DNA of 64,000 nt, from positions 992,001 to 1,056,000 of the forward strand of contig JBANDB010000004.1 in the NCBI GenBank assembly GCA_037576215.1, in the 5' to 3' direction. Shown here one piece after another: positions 12,502 through 24,559 of the stretch (position 1 is its first letter; each line of letters begins with the position of its first letter). The notes under the pieces were generated by a model that saw only the letters and a program-made list of their open reading frames with translations, was not told where the DNA came from and did not search any database. Origin of the DNA: Armillaria gallica. Its lineage: Eukaryota > Basidiomycota > Agaricomycetes > Agaricales > Physalacriaceae. The position numbers were made by a program, and so were the translations under genes.

Positions 12502-13723
12502 CCTGAAGCTATCCTAGCATCCAACGCTATTTCAATAAGAGTGACGCTGTTACACTGTAAGTAGGAGTTCGGCTTCCTTTGGGTAAAAACCCATGATCGT
12601 GGCTGGCTGCTCGCAGCAATTCCCACAACGACGTGTTCTTTACCACCATAATCGACGCGACGGCTACGCCTCTGCTCGGCTCTGCACTTGCAACAATTAC
12701 ATACACCTATTTCTTTCTAGCTTTTCTTCAACCAAAGTCCACCAAGCTCAGCACCAGGATACACAAGCCATGAAGGCATTAGTGCCACCAGCGATGCAGG
12801 AAAGAAGACTGCTGGCCGTGTTATTGGTTCGTCGTTGCCGCTATCCGTAACCTTTCACTAATGCGCATACAGGTCTTCACTTTCTCGACCTTGTGGCTGT
12901 CATGGTACGCCCTGTCTGTTTGTGAAATACGTGGCTCATGAAGGATGTCCGGCAGAAACTTGTAGAGCTCATCTCAGCATTACAAACCACATCAGACACA
13001 TTAGACAGGGCACTCTCATTCGCCACTGCATGCGGGAAAGGTGCGGCTTGGCAGATGTCCTTTCCCTGAACTCCTTGTCTCACTCTGTGCAGAAGTGACA
13101 ACTTCAAAGGGCGTTCCCGGATTCATTTCCAACGCTCTCTTGATGCCGTTCATCAACGAGGTATGTGTTATATACCTCTGATGTGTATTAAATTCATGCT
13201 GGCGTATAGGCCATCATGTGTCTGGTTACGCCTTATTTCACTTCTGCTGCTATACTTACATAAAGGGGTGGTCCTTTCCCCGAGACGATATCGACACAAC
13301 AATGAAGCTGGGCATGAATTATCCCATGGGTCCACTGCAGCTTGGTATGTGTTTCCAATCTTACACTGTTCTAGCTCCTAAATAACTGACTTGTACGCCA
13401 ATCCCATTATATTCACTGGCATCTGTATCATTTCTTATCGTAGGTTGCTCAGCATCAGCCTTGATACTTGTCTTGCAATCCAGGAAATGCTATATGCTGA
13501 CACTCGAGATTCGAAGTACCGGCCCAGCGTGTTGCTCGGGCAAATGGTGGATGGACGGGGGTATGGCAAAAAGAGTGGGAAGGGCATCTACGATTCTAAT
13601 GATCTTTGTGAAAACAACGCGAAAACAATGAATAATCAAAATACACGACAAGCTAACTGTAAGATAGAAAGAAAACAGAATAAAAAAGACGCGTCCGGCA
13701 AGGTATCCGCGTCTACCTTTTAG
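12502..13723 (+). pseudogene. 3-hydroxybutyryl/3-hydroxyacyl-CoA dehydrogenase remnant
   Basis: The C-terminal half of a fatty-acid or butyrate-type 3-hydroxyacyl-CoA dehydrogenase can be followed through several exons. A short upstream piece (AILASNAISI, about 12508) matches the family's ILASNTSSIS strand. Then come SDAGKKTAGRVIG (to 12826), LHFLDLVAVM (12873-12904), KLVELISALQTTSDTLDRAL (from 12956), EVTTSKGVPGFISNALLMPF (from 13093), AIMCL, RDDIDTTMKLGMNYPMGPLQ (to about 13344) and LDTCLAIQEMLYADTRDSKY with YGKKSGKGIYD (13460-13595). The family reduces or oxidises 3-hydroxyacyl-CoA with NAD(P). The N-terminal Rossmann fold with its GxGxxG motif is missing. The piece before 12780 is out of frame, the last exon is out of phase with its neighbour, and the usual stop after FYD is lost, giving an unrelated tail to TAG 13721-13723. 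It lies tail-to-tail with the next gene. Confidence 0.75.
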
Positions 13724-13767
13724 ACCGCGAAGGAATAGCATTTGGGCAGATCAATACAATAATAACT

Positions 13768-15093
13768 TTAATCCGACAAAGTATGAATGAGCATGAAATC
13801 GCACGGATGGTCCTTGTCAACTCCCTTGGGTGCAACCTTCAATCCATCGTCTCTCCCAAAGATATTATTCCTCTTTCCAGGTTTCACCTCTCCAAAATAT
13901 TTGACGAATTCCGGAGAGGATGTTATGTCTCTTAGCTGACAAGAATTGCGCTTGATATTGGTCCTGGAATAAATTATAATGTTGTCAAGACAGGTATAAT
14001 TCGAGTGAAGACCTTATGGTTGCCAATTCGTTTCCGCCTGGACACCAGAGTCCACCGGCAAAGAGGCTTTCACCGCCTAGCTTGATTGTCAAAAGTGCAA
14101 CCAGGTTAGAAAGATCAGGCGGATTGAGGTAGACCTAGAGCGTATATGAGAATGCAAAACCAACCTCGCTGAATGAGGACTTACATATGATCTAGGATAA
14201 CAATCAGTCAACAGGTTAGACCACGGGAATTGAAGCATACACATGTGGCGAACGCGCCCTTTCTCCCGCTCCTAAAGAAGCTCGCTGATAAATTCTTCTT
14301 GTACGGTGTCTTAAGCGAATCTAGTAGCGCGATCAGCCAAGTCCAGCGTAAAGAAAGTGTCAAACAACGCGTACATCATGGTACATCCGATGAATCGTGT
14401 CTTTCGGCAGCAACGGCGGATTTTCCTCGTCGACTTCACGTCTGTGAGAACCTTGACGAAGTCCTTCCACTCTTTGTCTGCCTGGAGGAACACACGTTCT
14501 GGGTGATGTCAGTGGACCTATCGATACTGTTATCGAGAACACGCGACCAACCGTGCAGTTTGAACGTGGTACATGCACTGTCAGCATTTAGGGGTAGAAC
14601 CACAAGAACAGACGTACCATTCCCGGTCATTGCACTCTGGTTTCTGTAGCTGTGCCAAAAATATAGGGTATCCTGAGAAACTTGGCCAGGAGGAACTGAA
14701 GGGACCGCGTCAACGGTGGATAGCGGTACTCTGGAGAGCGACGCACCTTGCCCTGTCTTCGGCACATCAATCACTACACCGACGATCTGCTGGCCCTCTT
14801 CAAGCTCCGTCGTCGTCCAGCACATCACTGTTAAATTCTTCCTCGTCCGGGTCATCGATTTTTCTAGCTCTCTTTCTTGAGGACTTTTGCTGAGGCTCTG
14901 CTTCAACGTCAGATGCTTCTGGAAGGAATCGATCGGATGATACAGTGTTCGTAGTACAGCCAAACGAAGCCAGAGCCCGTTTCCCGCTGAACCACGAGAA
15001 GCTTTCACCATTCCAGTAGTCTTCCATCTCGTCATCATTGGAAGGGTTGTAACACCAAAAGCTAAGATAAGGGTCAGAACGCTCGGAGGACAT
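13768..15093 (-). pseudogene. DUF2461 family protein with several frameshifts
   Basis: Reading from ATG 15093 towards the stop at 13768-13770, this follows the fungal DUF2461 plan: a basic/acidic N-terminus (KSSRKRARKIDDPDEEEF), EGQQIVGVVIDVPKTGQ, a block with NDREW (near 14610), QADKEWKDFVKVLTD (near 14460), PKDTIHRMYHDVR, TPYKKNLSASF with RSGRKGAFA (near 14265), GGESLFAGGLWCPGGNEL (near 14060), and PKGVDKDHPCDFMLIHTLSD at the end. The biochemical role of the family is unknown. At least four single-base frame changes are needed: near 14813 (an extra G after a GAC run), near 14665 (a T run), near 14440, and near 14290. Introns are short and otherwise well placed. Either the gene is dead or the sequence has indel errors; the conserved blocks themselves are well preserved. 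Confidence 0.75.
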
Positions 15094-17629
15094 CGACTAG
15101 ATATATACGTACATAGAGTCAACCAAACCGTGCCAGTCCCGTAATCATGATCTTAGATTGCGACACACAATTGACAGGAGTGAAGGTTTCTTTATTATTA
15201 TTAAACAGTCAACGAGAGCCCAGGAGGCGAGTTGACTTTTGAACGTACTTCAGATCCATGGGGATACCCCATTCATGCCCATGCGTGCCTGATCCACCAG
15301 AATAACACAACCACATGGCTTGAAGCAGCGCGACGAAGGTGATCATGCCGTACTGAGGTGGCATGTAAAGAAAGCGGCGACTATAGTCTGTATATTCCAT
15401 GTTATAGATTCCGCTGCAAACTGCTGTGAGCACTTAATTGATGATGGTAGCAAGTTCGCGTACAGTCCTGCATGAAAACAAACTAGAGGTACGATTAGAC
15501 ATCTGCATCTGAATCAAGTAGAAGCCAGATAGTCATACTGAAGGGAAATCCCCAGCGTTGTGGACGAGAGAAATGCTCATCCAAAGGGAGCGGCCATCCA
15601 ACAAATGTCACGGAAGGCGTTGTTGTCATGGTTAGCTGGCCATGGCAACTGTTAGGTATAAACAGAAAGAAACAGGATTGTAACGCACGATTCCTAGGAA
15701 CTTCAGAGATTCAACCTAAGCCCATAGACCCGAGTGTACTTGTCCATAAAGTGCGAATACGCAGAGTTCGACGTCTACCTAGCTTGTGCCTATGAAGGGC
15801 CTCTTCATCCTACGAGATGTCCGTTGGCAAGAGTGACGTACCTGCCTTAAAGAACGAGACATCCTTACACCAGAGAGTTCTACGGCCAGATCAGAGGAGA
15901 GTTATGTCGAAGAGGCTACGATTATTCCCACGATACGGTCCTTCGTCCGATACCACCAAGACCTAACCTCGCTTGCTATGGCCGTTGCTCACCGACCACC
16001 GCCTGCCCACCCATCACAAAGTCTTCGATCCCTGACTGATGTTCACCAACCTTCAACATATCCGTTCTGCAAGCCTACATCGCCTGAAAGACACCAATGT
16101 ACCGCCCTTCCATTGGCTCATAAGGAAACAGGACCGCTCTTGATGGATTACATCGGTGGCAAGGATTTTCGTATCTTCGTTCCCGTATAGAAGACCAAAG
16201 ACATCTGCGGTGCGTGTCAACATCGCAGTGGATTTTAATTTGGATGCATTCGCACATCCACGGACTTTTGGTCGAGACGAGTGACTACGGTTTGAGGTGG
16301 ACTTGGACGAGGTTAGTCGATTGGGTAGCCTAATCGGCAAATCCTCAGAACAAACTTAAAATCCGGTGTTTTGAGTTAACGAACCTAGTTCTCGTCTTCA
16401 TACCTCAATTGGTTCACCCATCATCCTCAACCATTCTCGTCCTCATCAGCGACGCTGTGAATCCCTCACAACGGTACGACTGTCGTTCATGGAGGAAACA
16501 GCTTTTGATCTGCTAACGTATCCATCCAGGAATGTTATAGGTGGTATCAGCATAGGGTTGGTAGTATGGGCAGCATCCTCAGTAGTTATATTCGCTGTTC
16601 GAATGGCGAATAGACACCTACTTCTGGATGGCATCACTGTCTTAATCGCCTGGCTGTTCGATTGCTTTTAATAATATTGTCTTTTTTTCTGATATCTACG
16701 GATGACTTGTGGATTTGTCACGGGTAAGTATGATATCAACATATCAATTGGTGGCCAACTCCACCAGAAATAAGTAAGTCTCATTGCCCCAAACGACTCT
16801 CACTGCACAAAAAACCGAAGCTTCAAGACGTCAAGATCTACTTACACTTTTCAATTGACTCATCCAGTGTAGGAGCATATAGTATATGCCGTGTCGACCA
16901 TCCTTGGCTATTCTGTTCCAAATGGTTTGCCTTTACGCCAGTGAGTAAGTGTGTATAACATGTATTCGATGCATACCCATTCACACCCTCCAGAGCCTTT
17001 TCAATGATGGCGCCTAACAAAATCGCATTTCAATGTCCCATTCATTGGGATCCGTATTGTGGTGGATGTCGAGGTCTACTCTTGCGGTAGTGATGTGGAA
17101 TTGGATGGGGGCCGCAAGAAAGCTATTGATGACGTGAACCCCCAAATTCCTACTTGGCGGTACATGTCTACAACAGCGAACGGTGAAGAACTTATGACAC
17201 GCACCGTAATAACATCCCTGCCGCAGCTCCCACCCGGAATCCAAGGCTGCCAATCACATATCTATCCGAATTCTCAGTGTTGAAATTCCACAATGGATAA
17301 GCTGAGGCCTACAGAGAACGCAAGGCAAAGCGAAGTCCAATAACGATCATTGGCGGTAGAGAAGTGTGTCGAGGTCCAGCTGAAGGAAAGTTACAGCCAT
17401 CGTGAATTCAGCCGCCGCTGGGAAAGAATGATTTCTGGTGACTTTGTTTTCTGAGATAATCTTTGAAGTACTTGAAAATATTCATTTCAGCTCAAAGAAT
17501 ATAAGTTCTTAATCGGGTTTTGTACTTATATTCACTTTTGAGTAACTTCTTGATACCAGAGTCCACTATGCCTACTTGGAAATAATTGATCGTATGTCGC
17601 GCTTTTCAAAATATAATTAATTAATTAAC
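15094..17629. other. No certain gene; one weak minus-strand candidate
   Basis: Minus-strand frames at about 15629-15540 and 15433-15209 could be exons of one small gene. The first has an ATG and reads GWPLPLDEHFSRPQRWGF; the second contains a hydrophobic stretch (MITFVALLQAMWLCY). The phases are unclear and no family is recognised. From 15700 to 17629 only short overlapping frames are seen, such as 17059-17283 on the plus strand. Confidence 0.25.
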
Positions 17630-18280
17630 TCAGCCGCTCGGCAGCCTCATATCGGCAGCATCGCAGCCAGTAGCCGGCAACATATCGGCTGCATGTCAGC
17701 TGAACGGAAGCCGATGTGAAGCCGCTCAGCCGATGCAGAATTTCATCACTCCAGAAATGTCAAACTTCGAGCCACATTTCATGACGTCCGAAATTGTGCC
17801 AGAAACTTCTACTTTTGGAAGGTCAGAAACTGTCACAGAAACTCGTCACTTCAGTGCAAATTTCTGACGTCCAAGTTTGTCAAGTTTCTAGAATACTGAA
17901 ATTGGCAAAGAATTTTGACAAATCCAGTCAGATTTATGAGACCGAGAAAGGCTCTATTTCTGTACAAATCTGGGGCTCCAGAAACGTATTCAGAAACTCT
18001 TGATATCAGACGCCGTTTCGGGCCCCCAGAAACTCTTACTTTCCCCCCATCAGAAATCGGTTGGAGAAATCTAAAAAGGTACGCAGCAGTTTCTGGTCTA
18101 CCTAAACTGCACAGAAATTTTACTTTTTTCGGAGTGCTTGAAATCACTGATTTTTGCCTTTCGTTTGATGTGCTACACGTGACGCGTCGACATTTCACCG
18201 ATGATCCGGTTTACTTGTATATCGCCCGATTCTTGGGGATTGACAGACACTCAAGCAGCTGCAGCTTCGGAGCAGAAATT
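17630..18280. repeat. Motif-dense patch: GCCGAT/ATCGGC cluster followed by many CAGAAA motifs
   Basis: From 17630 to 17740 the words ATCGGC, GCCGAT and CAGCC recur in both orientations. From 17736 to 18277 I count about thirteen CAGAAA or TTTCTG words, many as CAGAAACT, at irregular 10-40 bp spacing. Two opposite-strand frames are open here (17915-18310 plus, 17851-18198 minus) but look like by-products of the composition. This may be an old degenerate minisatellite or part of an unrecognised mobile element. Confidence 0.4.
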
Positions 18281-19903
18281 TTTGGGACGTTGAGAGCTTG
18301 CGATAATTGATGAGGGCGGTATGGCAGTTGGTACTTTTGTGAGTGATTTCCACCGCACTTCATAGAATTCAGTTGCGCACACACTTTAACTGAAGGATTC
18401 AGGTATACAATAACGCGCTTATACTTGCAGGAAGGCGAGGTAAGCATTTTCTTACATCTTCGCCTAATTTCATCGGCCAAATCTCCCAGCATCTCACTTT
18501 GGGAAGTCCGTAGAGATTGTATGTACTGCATTTGCCATTGATTCAAATTTCAATCGGATGTACGAAGTATGTTGGCTCCTTAATTCGATTTGACCTCGAC
18601 TCAATCATGTACGACAGACCCTCTCCTCCTGCTCGTCCAACCGTAAATAAGTGACCGTTCTCGCTTGGACCCATAGACCAATCCCTGACCTACACTCTAA
18701 TTACGAGTTGGACGCTACCGTTCTTGCTAATCCTCAGGCTTGGCTTACCCACGGGTTACGATCTAGTAATGATGTACGACGGTTTCCTTATAACATCGTA
18801 TCAGATTGATGAATCGCCGTGCTCCAAGACTCCTGTCAATGCTGTTCTTCGGCTTCGATACTGTCCATCAGGCTAACGTACGAGGGTCCAGGGCTGGGAA
18901 TCAATTACAGCCGAGAAACGAAGAAGTGCTATAAACCAGTGAGAGTGATGTACTCCGGATTTCACATAGCGCCGATGAAGTAGCGCGCGCTTCTTTATGG
19001 ATGATTTCTCCTCTCGACGTCCGTCCGTCCTTCCTCCTTCCCTTGTCCAAAATGGAATAACTTATTTTAGTCTTGACAGGGCTCGTTTGACTCTGCGCTG
19101 AATTTGCTGGTGAGACGTCTTCGGGGGATGGCTGGAGCTCTGGTAATGAATGTGATATGATGAAAGGTAGGTAATACCGGCGATTTCATTTCACCGTAGA
19201 CGCTTCTCACGTCATAGATCTTCAGTGCTGGGTATATTCGGCTGCAAAATTAACGTTGGTCTAGCGCGGTTAATTCATCCACATCGCTAGAACTCATGAT
19301 GACTCCATCAAGATAACGTACAAGTGGCGAGAATCGCATAGAACGACCACCCACGAAACGTTTTCACTGCGCACCGAGATTGTTGAGAGAAGAACTCCAG
19401 GAACAGCGAGCGTTTGTTGGTTGGCGAAATTGACGTTGGTGGTTTCTTCTTTTCCGAAAGGGTGCAACTCATTTCATCCTGGAGCTACTTCTCGTTGGGG
19501 AGTGAAGCACAACATGCACCATGAAGATATGAGAGCCGTGCGGTGGGCGTTTATCAAACGTACATGCGACAATGTGATTTCTTTACCTCAAAATACAAAC
19601 ACGAATGATCCAAAAGTCGCATTACATACATCTCTATTGAGTATTTGCACTAAGTAGTACGCACGGATAATTTAAGCCGTTACATATCAGATCCGCATTT
19701 AGGCTCCTGTAATACGGGATGATTCCGGCCCGGACCAGCGTCTACGATTTTGCTTCCTACCACGAAGACCAGGTGCATCAATCGTCTGTATACAGCGCAG
19801 TGCAACTACAGCCTAGTACCACGCCACGTTTTCAAAGTTCTCGAGGACACAATAGAGTATGCGTGGCTATATCGCTGTGTAAATTTCACATGCTCATTCT
19901 GAT
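18281..19903. other. No gene recognised; upstream region of the first HET-like gene
   Basis: No frame of convincing length or family resemblance is present. The last few hundred bases presumably contain the promoter of the gene starting at 19904, but I see no clear core promoter element. Confidence 0.35.
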
Positions 19904-21678
19904 ATGATTAGGAAAATGAGGGGGTACGATTGGTTTCATCGTCATTATGAAGACGCCCTCGAAAACCTTGACTGGAATAACCAGGTAGGAATGCAAAAAT
20001 ACAACCGGATGGGAACATAGCAGCATATTTCTGATAAACCCAGGCAGATATCAAGTATAAGAGCCTCCCCGAGGTCACCCTCTCGGCTTTCACCGAGACT
20101 GGCCGAGAAAACTTCCCCATTCTAGTATTAAAACAGCAGTCCTACACAGGAAGAAAGCCCGTCATACCATCCTCTCTCGCAGACACTCCCTGCGTCAACC
20201 TTGGAGTTGCTGGGCTCTTAGAGAAGCTCAACACCATCCTCGGAACGTCGTACAAGCTGGACAATACATCCCTATCTACCCTTCTAGAAGACTATATCGC
20301 CAATGACTACGACTTTGGCACTCTCTATGGACATCTCCGCCCATTTTGGTATGATGGCTTGACCGACATCGAACACAAGTTACGCACTCGCGAAGCAAAG
20401 GATCTCGAGATGCGGCGAGATGTACTCGTTAATGACAGGATCATCAGCAGCTGGTTGCGTCCTCGACGTGTATGGGATCTATACAGCAACCGAGTAGTGC
20501 CATGGTGGATCGCACGCCGATGGCCACAACCAATCTCACATGCATGGGTGAACACACACGATCGCATGTATGTGTTGACACCCATCAACGGGCGTGAATG
20601 GCCCGTGCCGATCCCGACGGATGCCAGTCTTGACCTCATCCGCATTGAAATGCTCAATCTGGGTGTGGAGTACGCGTGGTTGGATGTTCTCTGCTTGAGA
20701 CAGGTGGGCGGGCGGAGGGAGGACCTGCGCACGGAGGAGTGGATGTTGGATGTCCCCACTATCGGGTTTGTGTACTGGAACGAGCCTGGGGTGGTGTGCT
20801 ACTTCAGTGGCCTAGGGCGTCCTTTGAATTTAAAGGCATGCGATTTTGAGAGTGATCGGAGCTGGTTCAGACGTGCGTGGACGCTACAGGAGATCTACGA
20901 TGATCCAACGATTGGTGGGGAAATAGGTGATGATGGGGTCACGGACGAGGCAATACGAGCAAGATTTCAGAAGCAGCTGTCATTAACAAAGCACTGCAAT
21001 GGAAATGTGTTCAAGAAACTGTCGGAGATGCAGAAGCGGGTGTCAACGAATCCGGTGGACAGGATCGCAGGATTGGCGTACCTTCTGCAGGCAGATGCTC
21101 TACCGGCGTACCACGAGGCTGCAACTGAAGAGGATGCATGGGCAGCACTGGTGGCTGTGATGAATACCCAGCTTCGGGCAGAATTGTTCTTCTGGTATCC
21201 CAAACCTGGAAGTGGAATCAAAGTTTGGCAACCAACGTGGACACAGGTCATGAACGATACACTGCCGTTACACTATGGAAAGCTGTGGTACGCGGATGTT
21301 TACCAGACAGAGGAGACGGGTGATGACTACTTTGAGGGACTCTGTATTGATTCAGCTTATGTGCGGGGATTGGGCGAACCATCTCCGGAGGAGGGGCCCC
21401 GGCAGGGAGAGTTGATCGTCGAAGATAGGTCTGGATCAAAACACGTGTTCAAAATCATCGCCGAACACCAATACCCAATACCAGAGGATTTATATATACT
21501 GTTAGGGAATGAACCATATAGCGCCGGTGGGTGGATACAATATTTGGTCATCGGGAAACGACATCCACCGAAACAGCTATTCAAGAAATTTTCAATGTTC
21601 GAGATACGCGATACGAAGGAAGTACAGAGGCTGCGTGATCTACATATCTCTCTTAAAACCAAGACATTTCTTGATTGA
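19904..21678 (+). CDS. HET-like (heterokaryon-incompatibility type) protein, copy 1
   Basis: There are two exons, 19904-19984 and 20044-21678, joined in phase across a 59-bp GTAGGA...CCCAG intron, giving 571 residues. ATG 19904 was chosen because it opens exon 1; ATG 19916 is possible. An N-terminal family block (PVIPSSLADTP, LNTILGTSY, FGT) precedes the HET-like core: ISHAWV (residues 191-196), AWLDVLCLRQ (238-247), VPTIGFVY, and SWFRRAWTLQE (about 300-310). These correspond to the LSYxWG, WIDxxCINQ and RxWxLQE signatures of HET domains. HET domains trigger cell death on non-self fusion in ascomycetes; the role in mushrooms is inferred. No transmembrane segment or signal peptide is evident. 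It is the most diverged of three paralogues here and its upstream flank is not shared with the other two. Confidence 0.8.
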
Positions 21679-23934
21679 CTGCGCATATCTTTGTGGTAAA
21701 TTTGATAGTACAGGTTTAGGAATTGTCATAGCCCTGTAATATGCTAGAGATACATATTCCCCTCGAATTTTGCACTCGTTTCAATACTCAATCTATGATA
21801 CCCTCTCGAAAATCTCTTTATTTTTGGGTTGAGTTTCAACAGATAGGATTCCTTGCCTTGTATCGTATCTTCCTTTCGGCCACCATAATCTAAGGGTTCT
21901 CCATTCCACAAGATACATCACCGATGTTAAGAAGCAATATGTACCAAGATAATCAACAGTCTCGGAGAGCGGCTTATTCCTATTGGAACGTCTTCAAATT
22001 ATATGAAAAAATCAGAAGCTCCGAAGACTTAGTACTGAAAACTGGCTTCTGTGTGTTGACGGCATGGTCGTCAACTTCAGAATGTAAAGGAAGCTATGTT
22101 CATACCACCGACGTCTTTGATTCGAAAGCGAAAGCATTGCTCACTCAACAAAGTAAGCATGAATTAAGCGCAGTGTACGTCTTTCGTATTCTATTCCCTG
22201 CCGGCTACAAATAAAACGTACCACACTATGAGTCGAAGATTTGAGCGAAATTATACAGAGACAGTTGTTCAAGGAAGATATCTAGAGGTAATTCGATTAA
22301 TAGCACGTGTTTGGCATCTAGCAGACGACAGAGCGTACGGAAAAATTGGAAAGCAGAGAGATTCGCCTATTGCTGCGCGATTTGTCCTCGTTATATTGAA
22401 TTCTGGTTGCCATCAGAGAAGTCTTCCAGTGATAGGCTTCGATGATTGCGTGGAACTAAATTTTTCAGAAGTTTTATAAGGCGGTACGAGTGTAGATTGA
22501 AGCGGGAGGAGTTCTGTGATAGACGTCTACATAGGAAAAACATGATTAGCACAAGAAAGAAGTAACGGGGCAATAGAACGCACGACGCAGCAGCTTGAGG
22601 AACAAAAATGATCCCTCGACATTGAGTTGACGCCACGAAAGTATCACTTGACAATGTCGAGGCATCAGTGATCCAGCATCCCTCCTGCATAGTGAGAACT
22701 TCTTGCTTAAAGGATCGCCAGGTTCCCCGGACACATTATTTCTAGTCGAAACAACTGAGGCTATCAGCATCCGTCATCTTTAATGGGAATTCTTCTCTCG
22801 CGTAGCTCGGCCGTGATCTTCCCCGGACGGTGGAAAAAAGGACATTGTGATTTGAGCAACATCTCTAACGACGAGCAGCAAGGTCAACTACATGTTCGCC
22901 GAACATAACAATGCCTTACCGCAGTGAAAAATATAGTCGCCCTACTTTTCATATGCCATACAACATCTCAAGATCGTCCTTCTTCTGCTGAAAGTTGTAT
23001 GTAAGCGATGGTGTACCAAAAGATAAAAATCACGGACTAAATGTATCGCAGATTGCGACGAGCACCACCATCAAGGCCATCTTCCAATTACAACCTACCT
23101 CAAGCAACATCGAGCTTTCACTGGTCTGGATAGCAGTTATATGACCGCCGGTGAGCCGAATATCGTCGCTGGTGAGCTTGGTGCGAGCAGCACAGTATCC
23201 GTTTCGTCGAGTTCCCGCAGAAACAGGAGGCCGAAAGATTAGTATCTCTCCACAGGCTGTCAGACATCGTTAACGATGTTGGATGTCACGGTTGGCTACA
23301 CCCGAAGAAATGTGTATCGTGCTTGTATCTTTGCAAGAAGACCATCCTGACATTGTCAGTGAGAGAATGCCCAGCAGAAGAAGCAATGGGAGATGTTAAG
23401 AAAGCTCGGGACAAACGCAAGCCATGGTGGGAAGGACTATTGTGGCGGACGGAGGAAACAGCAGGGACCGGTGAGTCGTAAGTCGGACCGAATTAACCGA
23501 TGCCTGTTTAGACTCTCAGCTTCAAGTATCAGGATTGCGGGAGCATGCAGGAAAGATGACGATGATACAAAATACCAGGGCGGTCCCGTTTATGACCAGA
23601 AAGGTTCGTACACACGATCCACTGGCTTGATGAAAAAGATCTTTTTCCGCGACGGCCTAGTATCACTTCAGCCATAGTCAGGTCGAGCAAAATTGGATTT
23701 AGTACATAGTTGGTAGGTTGAGGTTGTATAGCCGCCGGACCGCGAGTAATATGTGGAGATACCGGTCAGGTAAACCGTCAAAATCTTCGGCAAATGCTTC
23801 AAACGGGTAGTATGGATCCTGAATGATCGCAATAGCGTCCATATCCTGGGAACTGAACACCGACATCTGCAGGACATACAAGCGCACTGTTCATCTTATC
23901 TATCCTTCAGAAAGATAGACATACAAGGCGGCAA
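21679..23934. other. Intergenic; no gene recognised
   Basis: Open frames are short (for example 22228-22479 plus, 83 codons from ATG 22228) and match nothing I know. This stretch does not align by eye with the regions just downstream of the other two HET-like genes. Recognisable similarity to the D block starts only at about 23935. Confidence 0.35.
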
Positions 23935-24559
23935 GGCAGCTTTCTGAATCTGAAGGTCAATTGCACAAGTCGTAGTTCTGTGAAGCCATTCAGTTTGCGA
24001 GAGATTGATTCCCAGCTCAAAGTTCATGAGATGCTATTTTTTCTCCGAGTGAATAGATATCGTCACGTCCACCACTCAATCTTCGAGAGACACATTAACG
24101 ATCTCACGTACACGCGTACATGATGCCCATGCCTTCCGAAAGACACCCGTCCCTGCGAAATAGCATCTCTGCTCCTTGGGAATCTAGATGGTACCATGAG
24201 CAATAGCTTAATGAAGAGACGAGCAAAAACAGACGGTTGAATTACGTGATGGCTTTTCGCTATGCTCTCCGCTACCCCAGATCCTTGAAGAACAGATCTA
24301 AGTTCACCTATCACCAATTACTCGGAACCTGTGTGAAGAAGATGAGTATAAAACATGGCGCCGCGTAACTACCGATGTACCTCCCAGCGCTAAACCATCA
24401 TCAGAGATAGCCGCCCAAAATGTTCCCTTTGACAATAACAAATGGCTAGTCACCATAAAGATGGAGATCTATCTATTTCCTCGTGAATATTCGTTTCTGT
24501 CGTTGAACGTGAAGATTGAGGACAAACCTTCCTGGTGTGAATAACCTTGTTGTATGCGC

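Noticed and set aside
20325..20759. 144-codon minus-strand frame over HET-like copy 1 (also 49901-50341 and 39016-39297)
   Set aside because: These are antisense shadows of the conserved HET-like coding sequence.
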